NCBI GenBank assembly: GCA_964593905.1
Contig: CAZQLE010000118.1
Location: 1-12,137 of the forward strand
Source: CAZQLE01 sp964593905
Lineage (GTDB): Bacteria > Chloroflexota > Anaerolineae > Anaerolineales > Anaerolineaceae
Reading direction: 5' to 3'
DNA: 12,137 nt
The position numbers were made by a program, and so were the translations under genes. Below, in pieces: positions 7,284 through 12,137 of this stretch. The notes beneath the pieces are model-generated. The model had not been told where the DNA came from. It made no database searches and worked only from the letters and a program-made list of their open reading frames with translations. How positions within the stretch are numbered: the first letter of the stretch is position 1; every line of letters begins with the position of its first letter.

Positions 7284-7291
7284 GTCACTCT

Positions 7292-7675
7292 ATGAAAATT
7301 ATCCTGGCCGATGATCAAAAAGAGGTCCGTGCCGCCTTACGGTTTGCACTGCAATATCGACACAGCCACTGGCAAATTATTGAGGCCAGTAACGCGCAAG
7401 ATTTGATAACCCTGGTCAAAGAAGCTTCACCCATGCTGATATTGCTTGCCCTCGAACCCCAACCGCAATTTTCAAAGCAGGCGTCTGCGCATCACACCTG
7501 GGCGCAATGGCTTGCCAGCCTTCGCAATTCCTGTCCGACGGTTAAGATCATCGCCCTGGTCAGCAGCCCCGAATGGATCACCCCGGCCTGGCAGGCCGGA
7601 TCCGACGCGGTGGTCTGCAAGGCCGACCCGATTGAGACTGTTGAAATGGCGATTGAGCAGTTGATAAGCGGGTGA
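7292..7675 (+). CDS. Stand-alone pseudo-receiver protein (CheY-like, phosphoacceptor Asp missing)
   Basis: 127 aa, starting at an ATG with GAGG 7 nt upstream. It is a single receiver-like fold with no output domain: MKIILADDQKEVR at the start with acidic Asp7-Asp8, Ser91 in the switch position (ALVSS) and Lys110 (VVCKADP). At the phosphoacceptor site the usual Asp is Ala53 (LILLALEP, codon GCC, one base from GAC). The protein should not be phosphorylated in the normal way. It lies 110 bp after the response regulator and resembles its receiver domain in length and motif spacing. It may act as a phosphorylation-independent binding partner or decoy of the kinase or regulator, or may be a decaying duplicate; the intact frame and good ribosome site favour a working gene. 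Confidence 0.8.
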   Translation: MKIILADDQKEVRAALRFALQYRHSHWQIIEASNAQDLITLVKEASPMLILLALEPQPQFSKQASAHHTWAQWLASLRNSCPTVKIIALVSSPEWITPAWQAGSDAVVCKADPIETVEMAIEQLISG

Positions 7676-7715
7676 TGCCCGGCCGTCCAAAGCACTGCCA
7701 GAGAACCAGACGGGC

Positions 7716-7730
7716 GATTAATGATTAATC
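7716..7730. repeat. Perfect 15-bp palindrome GATTAAT-G-ATTAATC
   Basis: It lies between two convergent genes and overlaps the stop codon of the GH42 gene (7725-7727). There is no T-tract or GC-rich stem, so it is not a standard terminator. Its role is unknown, and it may be chance in a short AT-rich patch. Confidence 0.35.
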
Positions 7731-9746
7731 TTCCTGGCCCACTACTTCAACATCGCGCGGGCCAACCAGCAGGGTTTCGCCCTTCACCAGCACATTGGCC
7801 GGGTCGTCATTAAAATTCAACACCACAGTGTAAGGCCCGCGGCGCACCGCAACGACGCCTTCCGGCATCCGGGCGGCCGGTTCTATCTCCAAGCGTTCTG
7901 CCAGCCAGCGCAAAATTGCCCCCACCTGTTCCAGCGATGGATAAAACCCCAGATACAACGCGCTGCCTTTGCCAAGCCGGTTTTCGGTAAAAGCCGCCGC
8001 CGGAAAGAGCGGCCCGTTACCATACGTCGCCAGTGCGTTCACGCTTCCTTCGGTCTGCTCTTCAAACCGCAACGGTGAAAGCGCTTCAACCCACGTCTCC
8101 GCCTTGCCCGCCAGCCCCGGAACAACCGACTTCAACAGATAACCGATCCCCGGTTTTAACGACTGCCATTCGCTCACCCTCACCCCGGCCACCCCACGCA
8201 GCAGCCCCGGCAAAGGCTGATCAATGATCACATTGTTGGGGGTCTTAAAGCCCGAACGCACCCCCAGCAGCAGCGTGCCTCCGTTCTCTACATAAGCGCG
8301 CAAATCGGCCGCCAGAAATGCATCCACCAGATGCGCATGGGGCGAAATCACCAATCGATATGCGCTCAGGTCAACCTGCGGCGACACGATATCACATTCA
8401 ATTCCCAACCGCTGCAAGGCCTGCCAGAAGCGGAACTGTGAGCGCTGGTAACTGAAGTGTTTACGCTGTGGTTGAAGCTGAAGCGCCCAGAAATCACCGG
8501 GGTCCGAAAGAATGGCCACCCGCGCCACATGCGGCTGGGCAGCGACGGCATCCATTAAATCACGTTCCGGCAGCATACTGATCAAATCATGATAGCCAAC
8601 CGCCGGCGAGCCGTCGGGGTGCAGCAGGCCAGCCTGCATTTGACCCTGTGCAAAGCGGCCGGACCGAAAATTGAAATACAGCACACCCTCCGCGCCCGAA
8701 GCCAGCGCGTGCCAGGTCCACAAGCGCACCGTGTTAGAGCGCACCGTGGTGTTATATTCGGCCCGGTTCGTCTGGCCGCACTGTTGTTCCATCACCCAGA
8801 AGGCCATCTTTTTCAGGCCCCGCACAGTGTCATGACACCAACCGGTGATATAGGGGTCCCCTACATCAAAAGCCAGCTTTGCCGGGCGGGCTTCCCCCGG
8901 TTCATAGCCGCGGTCGGCCATCTGCTCAGCCTGTCCCGTCGGATAAGAATTGCAGCTCACCCAGTCCAGGGGCCGCGCCAGGGCCTGAACATCCAGCTCG
9001 GCCAGGCCGCCCGCAAAATTATGCGTCACCGGTTTGCCGGGAGAATATTTTCGCAGCAAATCTACCTGAAACTGCTCATAATTAACCCACGCAGCCGTTG
9101 AAAATCGATAAAAATCGAGCGTCGCACCAGGGTTGGCCCCGGCCGCGACCTGCACCGGCGGCTCAATTTCAGCCCAATCCGAATATTCCTGGCTCCAGTA
9201 GACCGCGCCCCAGGCCTCATTCAATTGCTGAAGCGACCCGTAACGGATCTCCAGCCAATGCCTGAAGGCCACCGTGCAAGACGGGCAGTAACAACGCGCC
9301 GCAGCCTGCCGCCCAAACTCATTATCAACCTGCCAGCCGATCACACCCCGCTGCGCCGCGTACCGCTCGGCCAGCCGGCGCACAATCTGTTCGGTTTTTT
9401 CGTGATAGAGCGGGCTGTTGGCGCAACAGGCCGCCCGGCCGCCCACCAGGTGCAACTGGCCGGCCGCGTCCCGTTGCAAGACTTCAGGATATTTTCGCAC
9501 CAGCCAGTGCGGCGGTGCAGCGGTGGGGGTGCCCAGAATCACCTGCAAACCGGCCTCCGCCAATGTTTGCACAGCCCGGTCCAGCCAGTCAAACTCAAAC
9601 TGGCCTTCGCGCGGCTCCAAACGCGACCAGGCAAATTCGGCCATGCGCACCACATTCAGCCCCGCGGCGCGCATCAGGCGGGCATCTTTTGCCCAATTGT
9701 TCTCGGGCCAGTGTTCAGGGTAGTAATCAACGCCCAGCTTCATCAT
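7725..9746 (-). CDS. GH42 beta-galactosidase
   Basis: 673 aa from the ATG at 9746; a GTG at 9752 and a second ATG at 9743 are alternatives, and the family usually begins close to KLGVDYYPEHW. It hydrolyses terminal beta-galactosides with retention of configuration. The TIM barrel (about 1-390) has the acid/base Glu143 in WQVDNEFGR and the nucleophile Glu320 in FWVMEQ. Cys107 or Cys108 with Cys152, Cys154 and Cys157 (CYCPSC) match the zinc site of GH42 enzymes. The trimerisation domain follows (about 395-595), then a small beta C-terminal domain. There is no signal peptide, so it acts in the cytoplasm on imported oligosaccharides such as galacto-oligosaccharides; no transporter or sugar regulator is next to it. 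Length is normal for the family. GGGTGA just before the start is its likely ribosome site. Confidence 0.95.
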   Translation of the reverse strand: MMKLGVDYYPEHWPENNWAKDARLMRAAGLNVVRMAEFAWSRLEPREGQFEFDWLDRAVQTLAEAGLQVILGTPTAAPPHWLVRKYPEVLQRDAAGQLHLVGGRAACCANSPLYHEKTEQIVRRLAERYAAQRGVIGWQVDNEFGRQAAARCYCPSCTVAFRHWLEIRYGSLQQLNEAWGAVYWSQEYSDWAEIEPPVQVAAGANPGATLDFYRFSTAAWVNYEQFQVDLLRKYSPGKPVTHNFAGGLAELDVQALARPLDWVSCNSYPTGQAEQMADRGYEPGEARPAKLAFDVGDPYITGWCHDTVRGLKKMAFWVMEQQCGQTNRAEYNTTVRSNTVRLWTWHALASGAEGVLYFNFRSGRFAQGQMQAGLLHPDGSPAVGYHDLISMLPERDLMDAVAAQPHVARVAILSDPGDFWALQLQPQRKHFSYQRSQFRFWQALQRLGIECDIVSPQVDLSAYRLVISPHAHLVDAFLAADLRAYVENGGTLLLGVRSGFKTPNNVIIDQPLPGLLRGVAGVRVSEWQSLKPGIGYLLKSVVPGLAGKAETWVEALSPLRFEEQTEGSVNALATYGNGPLFPAAAFTENRLGKGSALYLGFYPSLEQVGAILRWLAERLEIEPAARMPEGVVAVRRGPYTVVLNFNDDPANVLVKGETLLVGPRDVEVVGQED

Positions 9747-9827
9747 TTTCACCCATCCCGGAATTGCAAGATTTTTGCGCCCTTGTTTCCCCCAGACCTT
9801 TCAACCGCGCCTTTATTTTACTATGGT

Positions 9828-10547
9828 TCAGACGGTGAAAATATTTTTACGCCGCCGGGCCTGGCGAATACGCTGAACCGTGCGCAACAGCTCTTCGCCG
9901 CTGATCAGTTGAATTGGCTTGCCGCGCACCCATTCGCGTGATTGGGCGGTGAACCCGCCGGTGGTTACCAGCACGGCCCGGTCGGCCTTCTCGTGATGCA
10001 TCACCCCGTAAAGATCGCGCACCATCGGCTCGCCCACTGTGCCGCGATAACGCTTGCACTGCACAATAATCTTTTGCCCGCGTGGATGGTAGACCACCAG
10101 ATCCACCCCGTGATCACCCGTTTTGCCCACCCGCTGCGCACGATACCCCAGCTCGCGGTAAACAGCCGCCACCAGCTCTTCAAACGCCGATGGCGACATC
10201 ACCCGCAGATCAGATAACGCCCGCGCGTCGGCCAACATCCGGTCTTGCCGCCGCTGCTCAAGAACGGTGATCAAGGCCAGCAAAACCACCAGACCGGCCC
10301 CGGCCACAAAAAACAACACCAGGTTCCACGGAGACGGGAAAAAACCCGGCAGCGACTTGCCCTGCAACAGCAGCAAACCGCCCAGCCCGGCCCAGACCAC
10401 CCACAGCCCCGCCGTCCAGGCCAGTGCCCGGCGCGCCGTCTCACCGCGGTTGTCACGCGCTCCGGCAGCCAGCGCCGTGCCCAGTACAAAAATTAACGGC
10501 CACAGCGCGAAAAGGAATTGGAAGAAGGGCAGCATGGATGGTTTCAT
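9828..10547 (-). CDS. Membrane-anchored Mrr-type restriction-endonuclease-fold protein
   Basis: 239 aa. About three hydrophobic segments (residues 7-29, 42-62, 75-97) anchor it in the membrane, followed by a charged linker and a cytoplasmic Mrr_cat-like domain (about 115-225). The nuclease core shows an early Glu (FEELVA, 122-127), Asp149 in GDHGVDLV, and Gln163-x-Lys165 in IVQCKRY, the D...QxK active site of the PD-(D/E)xK superfamily. The VTTGGFT strand (194-200) is also typical of the family. All catalytic residues look intact. Such proteins are known as membrane-tethered relatives of Mrr; cleavage of modified or incoming DNA is plausible but unproven. No methyltransferase is adjacent. It lies 81 bp upstream of the GH42 gene on the same strand, and is divergent from the flavoprotein gene. 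Confidence 0.85.
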   Translation of the reverse strand: MKPSMLPFFQFLFALWPLIFVLGTALAAGARDNRGETARRALAWTAGLWVVWAGLGGLLLLQGKSLPGFFPSPWNLVLFFVAGAGLVVLLALITVLEQRRQDRMLADARALSDLRVMSPSAFEELVAAVYRELGYRAQRVGKTGDHGVDLVVYHPRGQKIIVQCKRYRGTVGEPMVRDLYGVMHHEKADRAVLVTTGGFTAQSREWVRGKPIQLISGEELLRTVQRIRQARRRKNIFTV

Positions 10548-10558
10548 AGAACATTTGT

Positions 10559-10564
10559 ATTATA
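10559..10564 (-). promoter_or_regulatory. Candidate -10 box giving a leaderless mRNA for the Mrr-type gene
   Basis: TATAAT on the minus strand ends 11 nt before the ATG at 10547, so transcription would start at or within a few bases of the start codon. No ribosome binding site precedes that ATG, which agrees with leaderless translation. The -35 position (TTCCCT at 17 bp) is poor. Confidence 0.45.
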
Positions 10565-10688
10565 ACGGACTGCATCGCAAAAGGGAAGGTATCCCAAATA
10601 AATGGCAGATACCCCAGGAAAGTTTTCGCCGCCGGGAGACCGGGGGGTGCAAAAACCCTGATCTGCGACACACCGGAAACTGGCAAAA

Positions 10689-10706
10689 TTAACCCGGATC
10701 GGTTAA
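10689..10706. promoter_or_regulatory. Inverted repeat TTAACC-N6-GGTTAA, possible operator
   Basis: A perfect 6-bp inverted repeat with a 6-bp spacer, in the divergent region between the Mrr-type gene and the flavoprotein gene, about 76 bp before the latter's start. The size and symmetry suit a dimeric regulator; no regulator gene is adjacent. Confidence 0.4.
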
Positions 10707-10727
10707 AATCTTTAGCTCTCGGATAAA

Positions 10728-10741
10728 CTAATGAGCATTAG
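10728..10741. promoter_or_regulatory. Palindrome CTAATG-AG-CATTAG
   Basis: A perfect 6-bp inverted repeat with a 2-bp centre, 40 bp before the GTG of the flavoprotein gene. It may be a second operator or lie in the 5' leader. Seen directly; function inferred. Confidence 0.35.
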
Positions 10742-10781
10742 CGCTTCTTGATTAAAACCGGTAGAACCGCAAGGAGGTCCT

Positions 10782-11285
10782 GTGAATAAACCCGCAAAAG
10801 TACCGCAAGTCGAACGGCCGCACTGGCCCGAATACGGCGTGGACGGCGCGCAAAAGGCCGACATGATGGACTGGTCATGGGCAGAAGAAGCTCTGGAAAA
10901 ATCACGCAATTACTGGATCAACTCCACCCGCGCAGATGGACGGCCGCACGCAATGCCCGTGTGGGGATTGTGGTATGAGGGGCAGTTATTCTTTGGCTCC
11001 GGCCGCAAATCTGTCAAAAGCCGCAATCTGCTGGCCGACCCGCGCGCGGTTGTACACCTCGAAAGCGGAGATAACGTGGTCATTCTGGAAGGGACAATGG
11101 CAGAAATCACCGATCCGAAACAGTATATCGACATCTTTAAGCAGTATGCCAAAAAATACACCGAGTACGAACCACCCGATCACGTTGACCCGCAGCAGGT
11201 TTTGTTTGTGTTTTCACCCATCACCGCGCTGGCGTGGACAGAGCAATCTTACCCCCGCTCGGTCACCCGCTGGCGCTTTGTCTAA
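10782..11285 (+). CDS. Pyridoxamine 5'-phosphate oxidase-like flavoprotein (split beta-barrel)
   Basis: 167 aa, starting at a GTG with a near-perfect AGGAGG (10772-10777) 4 nt upstream. The order of motifs matches the PNPOx-like split beta-barrel family: a first strand with RADGRPHAMPV, then LWYEGQLFFGSG, KSRNLLADPRAVVHLESGD and VVILEGT, and a C-terminal TRWRF. Members bind FMN, F420 or heme and carry out redox reactions on small molecules; true PdxH enzymes are longer and have other conserved residues, so a role in vitamin B6 synthesis is not supported. There is no signal peptide, so it is cytoplasmic. It stands alone downstream of two palindromes, with the next gene about 85 bp further on. 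The exact cofactor and substrate cannot be told from sequence. Confidence 0.85.
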   Translation: MNKPAKVPQVERPHWPEYGVDGAQKADMMDWSWAEEALEKSRNYWINSTRADGRPHAMPVWGLWYEGQLFFGSGRKSVKSRNLLADPRAVVHLESGDNVVILEGTMAEITDPKQYIDIFKQYAKKYTEYEPPDHVDPQQVLFVFSPITALAWTEQSYPRSVTRWRFV

Positions 11286-11331
11286 ACAAGAAACTGGAAG
11301 AATGTCCAGGTCAACGATGGAAATGGGTGGG

Positions 11332-11337
11332 TATAAT
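11332..11337 (+). promoter_or_regulatory. Candidate -10 box (TATAAT) for the two-helix membrane protein gene
   Basis: A perfect TATAAT stands 33 bp before the ATG at 11371, in the short gap after the flavoprotein gene. No clear -35 is seen at 17 bp. It supports separate transcription of the last two genes and the choice of the 11371 start. Confidence 0.4.
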
Positions 11338-11370
11338 CAGGGGAGAACAACGAGTTGGAGACACCCTTTT

Positions 11371-12051
11371 ATGACCGAATCCACCCATTTCCGACCGGCA
11401 AAGGTCACCTCAATCGCCCTGGGCATTCTTTTATTTGTTTTGCTGGCATTCGCGTTTGCCCGCATTGGGCAGTTGACAAAATTATTTGGTGAAGTGTTTC
11501 TCTTTGTACCCACCCAACTGGGCTGGGTTGAAGCTGTCAGAGCAGATGAAGTGATCCCAGTATCGATGAACAATCGCGAAACCGAAATCAAGGTTTCATC
11601 GGCCGGGCGTTACGCCGTATATACCGATGATTTCGACCTGCTGGCAATGTCCAACGATCTGGAGCGCAGCGGCAGCAAACCCTGGTTTCGCATTCACCCC
11701 AAAGACAGCGCCGAGTATCTGGAAATCAATTATGTTGCGCGTGGACAGAGCGTATATGATACCCGTCGGGCGCCGGGCCGCCCGGTGATGACGGTGATGA
11801 TCAACCAGCCCGGCGATTATGTTGTAGAGCACCCTTCACGGCGGATCAATATTTATCTGACACCCGATCGGGTCACCGGCAATGAAGGCCGGCTGAATTT
11901 CTTTATCTATGCCCAGATCGTCCTTCTGACATTGGCCGTGTTCTGGTGGGTGCGGCATAATCAGCGCAAACAGCAGGCCAAAATTCGCGCGGTGCAGCAA
12001 TTAAAGAAGATCGACCCGAACGCCTTCTGGAACGAACTGCGAAAAAAATGA
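11371..12051 (+). CDS. Unrecognised membrane protein with two transmembrane helices
   Basis: 226 aa. The open frame extends upstream through the flavoprotein gene, but ATG 11371 is chosen: GGAG (11357-11360) stands 10 nt before it, TATAAT lies upstream, and the sequence becomes protein-like there. Residues 13-36 form one membrane helix and 176-194 a second. Between them about 140 residues with beta-strand-like character (for example SAGRYAVYTDDFDLL, PGDYVVEHPSRRINIYL) should face the periplasm or cell exterior. The tail (195-226) is basic and cytoplasmic. I recognise no family. The next gene, a lipoprotein, overlaps its stop by 4 nt, so the pair may form an envelope complex. The 'G.Y.V' strand pattern suggests a beta-sandwich domain, but this is a guess. 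Confidence 0.75.
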   Translation: MTESTHFRPAKVTSIALGILLFVLLAFAFARIGQLTKLFGEVFLFVPTQLGWVEAVRADEVIPVSMNNRETEIKVSSAGRYAVYTDDFDLLAMSNDLERSGSKPWFRIHPKDSAEYLEINYVARGQSVYDTRRAPGRPVMTVMINQPGDYVVEHPSRRINIYLTPDRVTGNEGRLNFFIYAQIVLLTLAVFWWVRHNQRKQQAKIRAVQQLKKIDPNAFWNELRKK

Positions 12052-12137
12052 TCTTTCATAGATGGATAAAACATCTCTGGCGCACGCCTGGCCCAACGCT
12101 GGTTTTTGCCGCGCTGCTCCTGGCGGCCTGCCAACCC
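12048..12137 (+). CDS. N-terminus of a predicted lipoprotein (3' end outside window)
   Basis: Thirty codons are visible, beginning with an ATG that overlaps the stop of the previous gene (ATGA, 12048-12051). Basic residues (RWIKHLWR) are followed by a hydrophobic stretch and the lipobox LAAC with the lipid-bearing Cys28, then QP. This is a standard type II signal peptide. The mature protein lies outside the window, so its function is unknown. Coupling to the two-helix membrane protein suggests a joint role at the cell surface. Confidence 0.7.
   Translation, partial: MIFHRWIKHLWRTPGPTLVFAALLLAACQP

Noticed and set aside
7292..7675. Reading the stand-alone receiver as a pseudogene
   Set aside because: The frame is full length for a receiver, starts with a good ribosome site and keeps the other conserved residues, so loss of Asp alone is not evidence of decay.
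7676..7715. Possible bidirectional terminator between the convergent genes (CCGTC...GACGG)
   Set aside because: The stem is 5 bp with a loop of about 20 nt and no T-tract on either side.
9225..9941. 238-codon open frame on the plus strand
   Set aside because: It is antisense to the GH42 and Mrr-type genes, both of which have full family motifs; the frame is a shadow of GC-rich codons.
10588..10613. Inverted repeat GGTATC...GATACC in the divergent region
   Set aside because: Six base pairs with a 14-nt loop, no T-tract and no clear relation to a promoter; likely chance.
10936..11370. Upstream extension of the two-helix membrane protein frame through the flavoprotein gene
   Set aside because: It lies out of frame inside a well-supported gene, and a better start exists at 11371 with GGAG and TATAAT upstream.

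Overview
The window looks like a bacterial chromosomal fragment, GC-moderate to GC-rich, most likely from a Chloroflexota (Anaerolineae-type) genome. This is an inference from gene style: soluble GAF histidine kinases paired with NarL-type regulators, and STAND-like ATPases with an N-terminal HTH-like region and an 'AGHP' linker. No rRNA or marker gene confirms it. A run of 10 N at 7136-7145 shows that it is an assembled scaffold, probably a draft or metagenome bin. I see no tRNA, rRNA, CRISPR array, transposase or integrase.

Layout. (1) 1-4906, minus strand: a three-gene operon. It encodes a soluble ATPase with an HTH-like N-terminus, a 915-aa polytopic membrane protein carrying a C-terminal AAA/STAND-type ATPase, and a second polytopic membrane protein that leaves the window. 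The last two share a 20-residue N-terminal motif and look like tandem paralogues. This is the best candidate here for an undescribed system. (2) 4907-5355: an AT-rich divergent intergenic region. It holds helically phased direct repeats, a minus-strand -10 candidate, two strong inverted repeats (the second resembles an intrinsic terminator) and a possible promoter/operator for the next operon. (3) 5356-7675, plus strand: a soluble GAF histidine kinase, a NarL/LuxR-type response regulator interrupted by the scaffold gap, and a stand-alone receiver domain that has lost its phosphoacceptor Asp. (4) 7725-9746, minus: a GH42 beta-galactosidase. (5) 9828-10547, minus: a membrane-anchored Mrr-type nuclease-fold protein, possibly with a leaderless mRNA. 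(6) 10782-12137, plus: a pyridoxamine-phosphate-oxidase-like flavoprotein, an unrecognised protein with two membrane helices, and the first 30 residues of a predicted lipoprotein, translationally coupled to it.

How they may work together. The kinase and regulator form a classical phosphorelay for an unknown cytoplasmic signal, and the pseudo-receiver may modulate it. The minus-strand ATPase operon reads as a membrane-associated signalling, stress or defence module with a DNA-binding-like ATPase as its first gene and repeated operator-like sites at its promoter; this role is inferred. The glycosidase and flavoprotein look like independent housekeeping or accessory metabolism genes.
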